From Clostridia bacterium (lineage in GTDB: Bacteria > Bacillota_A > Clostridia > Oscillospirales > Acutalibacteraceae), in NCBI GenBank assembly GCA_017456015.1, contig JAFTLL010000010.1:1-30224 (forward strand): a DNA stretch of 30,224 nt, written 5' to 3'. The translations under genes and the position numbers were made by a program. Positions 9,539 through 16,935 of the stretch are shown here, piece by piece (position 1 is the first letter of the stretch; every line of letters begins with the position of its first letter). The notes under the pieces are model-generated. The model was not told the origin of the DNA. It worked only from the letters and a program-made list of their open reading frames with translations, and made no database searches.

Positions 9539-10471
9539 TTATTTCCCGAAACAAATTAACCAAATATCACAAATATATGAAGTCACGCGCATCAACTGAC
9601 GATTTTTGTATGTTTCACGCAGCAACTTTAAATCTCTGTTTTTTACCGCTTTTTCTCTCATCTCAGACAAACGCAAATTTTCCTCAATTAAATTGACCGT
9701 ATCCTTTGCAAAGGGCAATGGAATGTCCAGCAATCCCTGTAACATAGCGTTATGGTCTGCCATATCCCTCAATTTGCGTTTTAAATTTAAAAGTTTCCAT
9801 ACTCTGTGTTCTTCGTTTGCGGTATTGTTACCATGGCGTCTGTGATATGCACCGATATAGTCGTATTCATAAAAGCCCGCTTTTTCTGCTGCAAAATGGG
9901 ATAAAACTCTATCGTGTGCGACGGTATGGTCCTTGACCAAGTCGTAGATACCTTCAAAAAAATCACGGCGAACCGCCATAATCATACCCGGCCAATAAAA
10001 AGCTCGAAGCAAATCGATGTGCGTTATGCTTCTGACCTCCTCGGTTTGACGAGCCCGTTTTTCCAACAAACCGTGCATAACATTACCATCTGCGTCTATC
10101 ATACCGAATTTACTGGCCAATACGAGAATGTCCGAACGGTTTTTCATTACGCCCGCCATTTTTTGAATTTTATCAAGTTCCCATATGTCGTCCTGGTCAC
10201 ACAAAAAAATCAAATCTGTATCACAAAGATGCATGGCCTTATAAAAATTTCTTGCATACCCAAGATTTTGTTCATTGATTACAAGCTGCCATTTATCTTC
10301 TAAACCGAATGTTTTTATATAATCCTTTACAATTTCTATCGTTTCATCATTGGAACCGTCATCGCATAAAATCACCTTATCCGGTGCTACGCTTTGAAGC
10401 CTTATAGAGTCCAATTGTAGTTTTATAAATTTCGCTCCGTTATAAAGCGCAATTGCAACGCCGATTGTCAT
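9539..10471 (-). CDS. Family 2 glycosyltransferase, rhamnosyltransferase-like
   Basis: This 310-aa GT-A enzyme begins MTIGVAIALYNGAKFI. It has CDDGS at residues 36-40 and LCDQDDIW at 90-97. The DQDD(I/V)W form of the acidic motif is common in transferases annotated as alpha-L-rhamnosyltransferases, and dTDP-rhamnose is made by the same operon, so rhamnose is a reasonable donor guess but only a guess. The C-terminal part (about 215-310) is charged and may pack on the membrane. It lies 15 nt before the Wzy-like gene and 16 nt after the next GT2 gene, within one transcript. Confidence 0.86.
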   Translation of the reverse strand: MTIGVAIALYNGAKFIKLQLDSIRLQSVAPDKVILCDDGSNDETIEIVKDYIKTFGLEDKWQLVINEQNLGYARNFYKAMHLCDTDLIFLCDQDDIWELDKIQKMAGVMKNRSDILVLASKFGMIDADGNVMHGLLEKRARQTEEVRSITHIDLLRAFYWPGMIMAVRRDFFEGIYDLVKDHTVAHDRVLSHFAAEKAGFYEYDYIGAYHRRHGNNTANEEHRVWKLLNLKRKLRDMADHNAMLQGLLDIPLPFAKDTVNLIEENLRLSEMREKAVKNRDLKLLRETYKNRQLMRVTSYICDIWLICFGK

Positions 10472-10487
10472 ACCTAAAACTCCTTTA

Positions 10488-11456
10488 TCAGTCTTTGAAC
10501 AAAAGCCGTATACTGTAATAAAACAAAACCTTTGAGGTTGTGTACAAATACCCCGCTATTTTTTGTTGCAGCGACAGGTTTTTGATTTGGTGCCTAAACA
10601 TCTTTACGTCTATAAAATCCGTTAATGCTTTAAAGCTTTTGAAGGGTAACTGCACGGCACCTTTACGCAATGTGGCAATGATATAACGAGCCTTGCCTAC
10701 GTTTGAAAAAACCTTTGCTGCGTCTGATTCTTTTTTTTCTAATATTGCAGACATACGCAAAAAGCCTTCCAAGCCTACCTTGTATTTTTCAATTTTGGGA
10801 TTACGTATTAAAGAGCCTTGGCGAAGCAAATAAATATACAAATTGTTATTGACCTTGGAAACCCGGCCTGTTGCCTCTATCACTTGGGTGATAAAAGGAA
10901 TGTCCTCGCAATATGTACATTTTTCGTCAAAAAACAAATCGTTCGAAAAGAGGTATTTTCTGTTTATAATCAAACTGCAAGCGCCGACCCAATTGGTATA
11001 ATACGCTTTCATGCAATCACTGGCGGAGATTACTTCGCAATCGTAATTCCCGGCAGCGGCAATCTTGTTTTGCTGATTGTGCGGCACAAATTGATAACCG
11101 CAATACCCCAAGACGGTGTCATTTTCAGAGACGCTCTTGAATAAATACTCTAAAAAATGACAATCTAATATATCGTCGCAATCAACAAAGGTGATCCAAG
11201 GTGAATCCGAATTTTTGATTCCCGTGTTTCGCGCGCTCGGCAAACCTCCGTTTTCTTGATGCACGATTGTATTTTCAAAGGTAACGGTTTTCAATTTTTC
11301 ATGTAACACGTTAAGGCTGTTGTCTGTTGAGCCGTCATCAACAAAAATTACTTTAAAATCTTTGAATGTTTGTTCTTCAAAAGTTTTTATAAGACGCTCA
11401 ATAAAATTTTCCCCGTTATATACAGGGACGATTACATCGATAGCCAAATCCGGCAT
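10488..11456 (-). CDS. Family 2 glycosyltransferase
   Basis: This 322-aa GT-A glycosyltransferase opens with IDVIVPVYNGENFIERL. VDDGS lies at residues 39-43, ENGGLPSARN at 68-77 and VDCDD at 91-95. The last 40 residues are hydrophobic and aromatic (YLYTTSKVLFYYSIRLLF), suggesting membrane association. Its role is to add one sugar to the lipid-linked repeat; the donor is unknown. A GGAGG ribosome binding site precedes the start in a 42-nt AT-rich gap after the GT-B gene. The gene is AT-rich compared with the rml genes. Confidence 0.88.
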   Translation of the reverse strand: MPDLAIDVIVPVYNGENFIERLIKTFEEQTFKDFKVIFVDDGSTDNSLNVLHEKLKTVTFENTIVHQENGGLPSARNTGIKNSDSPWITFVDCDDILDCHFLEYLFKSVSENDTVLGYCGYQFVPHNQQNKIAAAGNYDCEVISASDCMKAYYTNWVGACSLIINRKYLFSNDLFFDEKCTYCEDIPFITQVIEATGRVSKVNNNLYIYLLRQGSLIRNPKIEKYKVGLEGFLRMSAILEKKESDAAKVFSNVGKARYIIATLRKGAVQLPFKSFKALTDFIDVKMFRHQIKNLSLQQKIAGYLYTTSKVLFYYSIRLLFKD

Positions 11457-11498
11457 AATAAATCCTCCAAATCGTTTAAAGGCTTTATGTGTGATTTT

Positions 11499-12497
11499 TT
11501 ACGGTTGCGCATCTTCCAAAAGCGTTTTAACAAATCTGGACGGAGAGTATTTGTACAAAACCGCATCGTCTACCGAAAGATACTCGGTTTCAAAAAAGCT
11601 TTCATCTAATTTAGGGTTGTCCCTATCAATAATTAGAAAGTTGTTCTCGTTATAAAAATCAAAATCCTTTACATAAGCGTTTGTGGTAATGATTTTCTTT
11701 TTCATAGGAAGCATCTCGACAGGTCTTGTTGTTGTACCGTGCTGCTTTGGATGCTCGATATCCATTACACATTTGCTTGCATTATAAATGCGGCAAACCT
11801 CTTGGGTGGAAAGGGGTTTAAAATGAACCTCTTTGAGTGAAATATATTTATAATCCTTGTTTGTAAGCTTGTTTAACAAAAACACCAAAATGTGCGGCGA
11901 ATAAAAATAGGTAAAGCAGTTTCGCCCCATAGCCTCACACTGCTGTTTGATTTGCTTTACAAGGCGCGGACGAATCGAATGGGCCGTGCCGATAAAGCTG
12001 ACATCGTAGGTGTATTCGCTTGCACCCTCATTTTTTATATATTCCTTTCCGTAAGGGACAGGTAAAAAGGGTAGATTGTATTTCTTTGCGTCATTAGGGT
12101 CAAAGGTGAAAACACGGTCATAGAAAGCGATTTTCTTTTCTCCGTCAGGCACATTGCGAACAGAATCCCAAAAATACAGTACGGTCTTTGCGTTGGGATA
12201 AGCGTTACGAAGCATTGCAACTTCTCTTTTGCCCATTGCTTCGCCTTTCACAACGAAAATAAAGTCAAAATTTACACTTTTATTTTTTTCTATAATTTGT
12301 TTAATATATTTCCTTACAACTGTCTTATAAAACTTTAAGTTCAGCCTTAAAGATACCTTGCCGATAAAACTGTTGCTCGGTCTTTCGTCGTAAAGAAAAA
12401 CTTCAAACCCTTCATTTTGAAAGGCATCAGCCATTCTTTTTTCATATCCGAAAAAGGATGGGCAAAAAATTAAAATCTTTTTCTTGTTTTGGGACAT
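11499..12497 (-). CDS. Probable GT-B-fold glycosyltransferase (CgeB / GT1-like)
   Basis: This 332-aa first gene of the polysaccharide operon starts KKILIFCPSFFGYE, a Rossmann-like N-terminal segment. It continues with VLYFWDSVRNVP (106-117), DRVFTFDP (127-134) and, in the C-terminal half, GTTTRPVEML (254-263) followed by KKIITTN. The R-x-x-E-M-L then K-x-x-I-T-T-N pattern fits the nucleotide-sugar-binding C-terminal half of GT-B enzymes in the CgeB/Glyco_trans_1_2 group. No membrane span is seen. The ATG has AAGGAG about 10 nt upstream. I am fairly sure of the fold and cluster role, not of the sugar. It is among the most AT-rich genes of the window. Confidence 0.75.
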   Translation of the reverse strand: MSQNKKKILIFCPSFFGYEKRMADAFQNEGFEVFLYDERPSNSFIGKVSLRLNLKFYKTVVRKYIKQIIEKNKSVNFDFIFVVKGEAMGKREVAMLRNAYPNAKTVLYFWDSVRNVPDGEKKIAFYDRVFTFDPNDAKKYNLPFLPVPYGKEYIKNEGASEYTYDVSFIGTAHSIRPRLVKQIKQQCEAMGRNCFTYFYSPHILVFLLNKLTNKDYKYISLKEVHFKPLSTQEVCRIYNASKCVMDIEHPKQHGTTTRPVEMLPMKKKIITTNAYVKDFDFYNENNFLIIDRDNPKLDESFFETEYLSVDDAVLYKYSPSRFVKTLLEDAQP

Positions 12498-12593
12498 GAA
12501 GACCGCTCCTTATCCATACTGCACGCGATAAATATAGGATTAGAAATACCATTATTTTCAATAGGCAATAATACTCCAAATATAATCATACAC

Positions 12594-12622
12594 ATTATAT
12601 CACCACATACCCTAAAAAGCAA
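12594..12622 (-). promoter_or_regulatory. Sigma-A promoter of the polysaccharide operon (extended -10)
   Basis: On the minus strand TTGCTT (12622-12617) is followed by a 17-nt spacer and TATAAT (12599-12594). TGA directly precedes the -10, giving the extended TGnTATAAT form. Transcription would start near 12587, leaving a leader of about 90 nt before the first glycosyltransferase gene. No other good promoter is visible inside the following genes, most of which are separated by under 45 nt. Confidence 0.8.
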
Positions 12623-12737
12623 GACTTTATAACCCATAATACCTCTAAAAAACAGATATTTTTTATTGCAAGCCGTAGTAGTAAAGCAAATTTTTCGCAA
12701 TATGCTTTGAGTGATGTCTGGGGTCGACACGGCAACA

Positions 12738-12770
12738 AAAACGAGGAGTGAACTTCACTCCTCGTTTTTG
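12738..12770 (-). terminator. Rho-independent terminator of the metF-metH operon
   Basis: A perfect inverted repeat AACGAGGAGTG / CACTCCTCGTT (12741-12767) with a 5-nt loop is flanked by A5 on one side and T5 on the other. On the minus strand it is a GC-rich 11-bp stem followed by a T-run, about 50 nt past the metH stop. The flanking tracts make it potentially bidirectional, but no plus-strand gene enters it here. Confidence 0.92.
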
Positions 12771-12820
12771 ATATGCGGCTTTATCGGTTCCCGTACATAT
12801 GAAATCAGGCAGGGATAATG

Positions 12821-15229
12821 TTAATGTGATTTTGTACCCATGACAGTTTCAGCGTAGCGTACCGTTTCCATAGCGTCCTTGGCATATTTGTCGGCGCCGA
12901 TTTTATCGGCGTACTCCTGGGTTAGTACGGCGCCGCCCACGACGGTTTTACACCATGGTGCATTCACTTTCAACTGCCTTACGGTTTCTTCCATTGCAGG
13001 AACGGTTGTCGTCATAAGTGCGGAAAGACCGACAAGCGGAGCGTGCAGTTCTTTCACCGTACTTACTATGTTTTCGGGCGCAACATCCTTGCCCAAATCC
13101 ACAACATGAAAACCGTAATTTTCCAAAATAAGCTTCACGATATTTTTACCGATATCGTGAATATCGCCCTTTACCGTTGCAATCACAATGGTTCCTTTGT
13201 CGGCAGATTTCTCCCCGCCTGCCATATACGCCTTTATAACTTCAAAGGCGCTTTTAGCAGCTTCCGCGCTCATAAGCAGCTGTGGCAGATAAACGCTCTT
13301 GTTTTCAAAACCGATGCCCACCGTGTTGAGCGCAGGAATGATTTGAGAATTTACGATTTCAAGCGGCGCAGTGCTTTCTAAAAGCGTTTTTGTGATTTCG
13401 GCCGCTTTGTCCTTGAAGCCCTTGATAATTGCCTGACCAAGCGTAGAACAGTCGGCCGTGTCTGGCTTATTTACTGAAACCGAAGCGGTATTTGCAGCAA
13501 CAGTAAAAGTTTCTGCCACCTTGATATATCGGGCGCAGTTTTGGTCAAGGCCTTTGAGGGCATTATAGGCATAATAGGTTTTCATCGTTTCGGCAGAATA
13601 GGGATTCATAATTGCCGCCGAAAGCCCGTTTTCGAGAGCCATGGAAAAGAAAACGCTGTTCACGACATCTCGGTTCGGAAGCCCGAAAGACACATTGGAA
13701 ATACCCAGAGAAGTATGGCAGCCAAGGGTGTTTTTTATGCAGTTGAGCGCCGATAGGGTGGTGACAGCGGCGGTGTTTCCGGCGCTGATTGTCATTGCCA
13801 ATGTGTCAAAAACAATGTCCTTTTTATCAATGCCGTACTTTGCGGCGGTTCTTAGAATTTTTCGGGCTATTTCCACTCTGCCTTCGGCCGTTTCGGGAAT
13901 GCCGGTTTCGTCTAATGTGAGAGCAACAACCACACCGCCGTATTTTTTCACCAGCGGAAACACGCTGTGCATACTTTCTTCCTTGCCGTTGACCGAGTTT
14001 ACCATGGCTTTGCCGTTGTAGCGGCGAAGCGCCGCTTCCATAGCGCCAATATCCGCAGTGTCGATTTGTAGGGGAAGGTCAGTAATCGCCTGCAACTCGC
14101 AAACGGCATTTTTGAGCATTTTCGTTTCGTTTATATCGGGCAGACCCACATTCACATCCAGTATATGCACGCCCTTTTCCTGTTGGTTGACACCCTCCGA
14201 AAGAATATAATCCATATCGTTTTCCAGCAGCGCCTGTTTAAAGCGCTTTTTACCGGTGGGATTGATGCGTTCCCCAATCAGAATGGGTTGCTCGCCGAAT
14301 TTTACGGCGTGTGTATAGGAGGAAACAACCGTAAAATTCTTATAATTTATAGGTTTGGGCGCGAAATCGCGGGATTTAGCGCAAAGTGTCTGAATATATT
14401 CGGGTGTTGTACCGCAGCATCCGCCTGCAATACGAACGCCGGCTACAATAAATTCCGTAACATCATTGGCAAATTCCTCTGCCGTTACATCAAAAACGGT
14501 TTTCGAGTCAACCATCTTGGGCAGACCCGCGTTGGGTTTCAAAATGACCGGAACCGATGCATTTTCCAACAGTTCACAGATAATCGGGCGCAGCTGTTTC
14601 GGCCCCAACGAGCAGTTGGCACCAATCGCATCGGCGCCCAGACCTTCCAGCATGGCGGTCATTGCAGCAGGTGTTGCTCCGGTCATAAGCTTGCCATCTT
14701 CTCCGTAGACATTGCAAACCAGTACCGGCAGATTGCTGTTTTCCTTTGCGGCAAGAAGCGCCGCTTTGGTTTCGTAGCAGTCGTTCATGGTTTCAATGAT
14801 AATGAGGTCCACGCCGTATTTTACGCCGAGTTTTATGGTTTTGGCAAATACACCGACAGCATCTTCAAAATCAAGGTCGCCGAGCGGTTTTAAAAGCTTT
14901 CCCGAAGGGCCGATATCCAGCGCAATAAACTTTTCGCCTTTGGAAATGCTTTTCTCGCGTGCGGCTTTTGCATTTTCCACAGCCGCTTTTATAATTTCTG
15001 CAAGCTCACTATCAGAAAATTTAAGTGTATTTACTCCAAAGGTATTTGTGCAGACAACATTACTGCCCGCGTCAAAATAATCCTTATGAATTTCGGTTAT
15101 CATATCGGGGTGCGAGAGGTTAAAGCGTTCGGGTTGCTCTCCGGCCTTTAATCCCTTTTGTTGGAGCATGGTTCCCATTGCACCGTCAAGAAAAACAATA
15201 TGGTTATTTAAAAATTCTGAAAATGTCAT
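12821..15229 (-). CDS. metH: Cobalamin-dependent methionine synthase lacking the reactivation domain
   Basis: This 802-aa enzyme transfers the methyl group of 5-methyl-THF through cobalamin to homocysteine. Domains in order: homocysteine-binding barrel (about 1-290) with zinc ligands C206, C271 and C272; pterin-binding barrel (about 315-580) starting LIGERINPTGKK; cobalamin-binding cap and Rossmann domains (about 595-795) with the base-off motif D689-I-H691-D-I-G694, H691 being the cobalt ligand. The family's fourth, SAM-binding reactivation domain is absent (E. coli MetH is about 1227 aa) and is encoded by the separate gene just upstream. I chose the start at 15229 because AGAGGTG lies right before it, the protein then begins MTFSEFL, and it leaves a 19-nt gap. 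A longer start at 15259 would overlap the upstream gene and has no family-like sequence. Confidence 0.95.
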   Translation of the reverse strand: MTFSEFLNNHIVFLDGAMGTMLQQKGLKAGEQPERFNLSHPDMITEIHKDYFDAGSNVVCTNTFGVNTLKFSDSELAEIIKAAVENAKAAREKSISKGEKFIALDIGPSGKLLKPLGDLDFEDAVGVFAKTIKLGVKYGVDLIIIETMNDCYETKAALLAAKENSNLPVLVCNVYGEDGKLMTGATPAAMTAMLEGLGADAIGANCSLGPKQLRPIICELLENASVPVILKPNAGLPKMVDSKTVFDVTAEEFANDVTEFIVAGVRIAGGCCGTTPEYIQTLCAKSRDFAPKPINYKNFTVVSSYTHAVKFGEQPILIGERINPTGKKRFKQALLENDMDYILSEGVNQQEKGVHILDVNVGLPDINETKMLKNAVCELQAITDLPLQIDTADIGAMEAALRRYNGKAMVNSVNGKEESMHSVFPLVKKYGGVVVALTLDETGIPETAEGRVEIARKILRTAAKYGIDKKDIVFDTLAMTISAGNTAAVTTLSALNCIKNTLGCHTSLGISNVSFGLPNRDVVNSVFFSMALENGLSAAIMNPYSAETMKTYYAYNALKGLDQNCARYIKVAETFTVAANTASVSVNKPDTADCSTLGQAIIKGFKDKAAEITKTLLESTAPLEIVNSQIIPALNTVGIGFENKSVYLPQLLMSAEAAKSAFEVIKAYMAGGEKSADKGTIVIATVKGDIHDIGKNIVKLILENYGFHVVDLGKDVAPENIVSTVKELHAPLVGLSALMTTTVPAMEETVRQLKVNAPWCKTVVGGAVLTQEYADKIGADKYAKDAMETVRYAETVMGTKSH

Positions 15230-15248
15230 AAAACACCTCTGTACGGGG

Positions 15249-15845
15249 TTATTTTTCACATATGCCCGTAAATGCCGTAACCGATTTTGACGGGGATATA
15301 AGCAGACTGTTGTTTAACGATAATCCTATCTGTTTTGGACAGTCAAGAACAGAAAAAATGTTTTTTTGCGTATCCAGCGGCAAATCACCGTAGCCCGGAC
15401 TGAAACGAGGGGATAAACCAACACCCATTTGCCGGGCAAGGTCCTTGCAAAAGGTATTGCAAAGGCTTTCGATACCCTCGGCTCCGATGGCTTGAAACAT
15501 CAGCGCTTTTGAAGGGGAAATTCTGCTGTATCTTGCAATCAGCCTGTCAATTTCGATTCCAACGGTTGCGGCAAAAAGAACAACTTTTTTTGCGTCTTTT
15601 AAATTTGCCGCAAGGTTTTGGGAATGCACCGAAAACACCCCGAAATCGCAAATGTTATCATTCAGGAATATGGGCAGTTCACGGTAGCAGACTTTATAGA
15701 CGAGCTTGTCCTGGACTTCTTTCAGACAGGTATCTAAAAGCGCAGCTATCCCATCGTCGGCCGTTTTACAGCCTGCGTATCGCAATATTTCTTTTGTTGC
15801 GAAGGGCAGGGCTTTATAGGTTTTGGTTAAAATCACAGAACGCAT
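15249..15845 (-). CDS. Free-standing methionine synthase (B12) reactivation-domain protein
   Basis: This 198-aa protein corresponds to the C-terminal activation domain of MetH (Met_synt_B12 family). The key evidence is RFSPGYGDLPLDTQ at 147-160, which matches the SAM-binding R-x-x-x-G-Y loop of MetH, plus VVLFAATVGIEID at 88-100 and the location between metF and a metH that lacks this domain. The likely role is to bind SAM and methylate cob(II)alamin on MetH after accidental oxidation, with an electron donor not encoded here. It overlaps the metF end by 13 bp and precedes metH by 19 nt, so the three are translated from one message. Residues 1-60 are less conserved and may form the helical contact to MetH. 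Loss of the fusion is known in some Clostridia. Confidence 0.88.
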   Translation of the reverse strand: MRSVILTKTYKALPFATKEILRYAGCKTADDGIAALLDTCLKEVQDKLVYKVCYRELPIFLNDNICDFGVFSVHSQNLAANLKDAKKVVLFAATVGIEIDRLIARYSRISPSKALMFQAIGAEGIESLCNTFCKDLARQMGVGLSPRFSPGYGDLPLDTQKNIFSVLDCPKQIGLSLNNSLLISPSKSVTAFTGICEK

Positions 15846-16720
15846 TTTCCTAATATGTCGCTGAGGTTGCTCTGTATTTTTGCGGCAACATCAGGCTTAT
15901 TCATAGAATACACATGCACATTGGTAATACCGTTGGCATACAAATCGATAATTTGGTCGGTGGCATAAGCGATGCCGGCCTGCTTCATTGCGGCAGGGTC
16001 AGCGCCGAATTTATCAACCAGACTTTTAAACCGCTGCGGCATAAATGAGCCGGAAAGCTTGACGGCCCTCTCTACCTGATTGGCATTCGTAATGGGCATA
16101 ATACCGGGAATAACCGGAACCGTTATGCCGGCTTGTCGAATTTTATAGAGGAAATTATACAAAAGGTTGTTATCAAAAAACATTTGGGTTGTAAGGAAGT
16201 CGCAACCTGCGTCCACCTTTTCTTTGAGATATTTAATATCGTCGGTTTGGTTTGCGCTTTCGGGATGCACTTCGGGATAGCATGCACCACCGATACAAAA
16301 ATCGGGGCTTGCTGCTTTAAGCTCTAAAACCAGCTCTATCGCGTGGGTATAATCCCAGTCACTTCGGTCTGCTCCTTCAAGCGCAGGCGGAATGTCACCT
16401 CTCAAAGCCATAATATTTTCGATGCCGGCCGCCTTGATTTCCTCGATTTTTTGTTTAACCGTTGCTTTTGTGGAAGAAACACAGGTGAGGTGTTCCAAGG
16501 TCGGAACGCCGTAAAGGTTTTTAATGTTTTCTGCAATAGCAAGGGTATATTTGCTTGTACCGCCGCCTGCACCGTATGTAACGCTCATAAAAGAAGGGCA
16601 GAGTTTTGCGATTTCCTCGGTTGCAGCTTTGACATTTTCAAAGCGGGTTTGCGTTTTGGGAGGGAAAACCTCAAAGGAAAGCGAGAGTTTGTTGCTTGCA
16701 ATTAAATCAATAATTTTCAT
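15833..16720 (-). CDS. metF: Methylenetetrahydrofolate reductase
   Basis: This 295-aa FAD-containing TIM-barrel enzyme reduces 5,10-methylene-THF to 5-methyl-THF, the methyl donor for MetH. FEVFPPK at 16-22 holds the conserved active-site Glu (E17). VTYGAGGG (47-54), THEH-like TLEHLTC, ALRGDIP and the C-terminal FMPQRF region also match the MetF family, and length is standard. It is first in the operon: its start lies about 25 nt after the predicted transcription start with AAAGGA as ribosome binding site, and its stop overlaps the reactivation-protein gene by 13 bp. The short leader leaves no room for a SAM or cobalamin riboswitch. Confidence 0.96.
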   Translation of the reverse strand: MKIIDLIASNKLSLSFEVFPPKTQTRFENVKAATEEIAKLCPSFMSVTYGAGGGTSKYTLAIAENIKNLYGVPTLEHLTCVSSTKATVKQKIEEIKAAGIENIMALRGDIPPALEGADRSDWDYTHAIELVLELKAASPDFCIGGACYPEVHPESANQTDDIKYLKEKVDAGCDFLTTQMFFDNNLLYNFLYKIRQAGITVPVIPGIMPITNANQVERAVKLSGSFMPQRFKSLVDKFGADPAAMKQAGIAYATDQIIDLYANGITNVHVYSMNKPDVAAKIQSNLSDILGKCVL

Positions 16721-16751
16721 AGAACAAATCCTTTAAAATATTTATGGCTTT

Positions 16752-16780
16752 ATTATACAACTAATTAGCATCCAAATCAA
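16752..16780 (-). promoter_or_regulatory. Sigma-A promoter of the metF-metH operon
   Basis: On the minus strand TTGATT (16780-16775), a 17-nt spacer and a consensus TATAAT (16757-16752) lie upstream of metF. Transcription would start near 16745. The leader is only about 25 nt, so regulation, if any, must be by DNA-binding proteins or elsewhere rather than a leader RNA. Confidence 0.85.
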
Positions 16781-16875
16781 GAATTTTTACGTAAATGCAC
16801 GAAGGGTATAGGCTTGAAGGATAGCTTGAATTTGTCCAAAAGGCATCGATTTCAGCAATTTTTGGTTTTTGGGAT

Positions 16876-16903
16876 AAAAACAGCCGGACATAGCAAAATC
16901 CGG
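16876..16903 (-). terminator. Weak candidate terminator after the arginine operon
   Basis: On the minus strand CCGGA and TCCGG (16903-16884) could pair around a 10-nt loop and are followed by CTGTTTTT. A second small dyad, TAGGT/ACCTA, lies just before it. The stem is only 5 bp, so this is a weak call. It sits 33 nt after the stop of the gene at 16936 and before the metF promoter, where a terminator is expected. Confidence 0.35.
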
Positions 16904-16935
16904 ATAGGTTGTACCTAACCAGATTTTATGATAAA

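Larger units (their letters stand above)
12498..12820. other. 323-bp intergenic region between the polysaccharide operon and metH
   Basis: The right end (12738-12770) holds the metH terminator. The middle holds the polysaccharide-operon promoter at 12594-12622, followed on the minus strand by an AT-rich leader of about 90 nt ending in AAGGAG. I see no convincing coding region. A minus-strand frame across 12470-12730 overlaps the next gene and lacks a ribosome binding site or recognisable product. No riboswitch could be assigned by eye. Confidence 0.7.

Noticed and set aside
12470..12730. Minus-strand 86-codon frame in the gap before the polysaccharide operon
   Set aside because: It would cross the operon promoter, overlap the GT-B gene in another frame and has no ribosome binding site.
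14165..14893. Plus-strand open frame of 242 codons antisense to metH
   Set aside because: It lies fully inside metH, whose motifs and length are convincing. The translated sequence resembles no protein family and is rich in Asn, Gly and Phe as expected from the reverse frame of a coding gene. No ribosome binding site or promoter is seen.
15230..15259. Ten-residue longer start for metH
   Set aside because: It overlaps the upstream gene, while AGAGGTG directly precedes the ATG at 15229 and the family N terminus begins there.
16721..16751. SAM or cobalamin riboswitch upstream of metF
   Set aside because: The promoter leaves a leader of only about 25 nt, too short for any known riboswitch aptamer.
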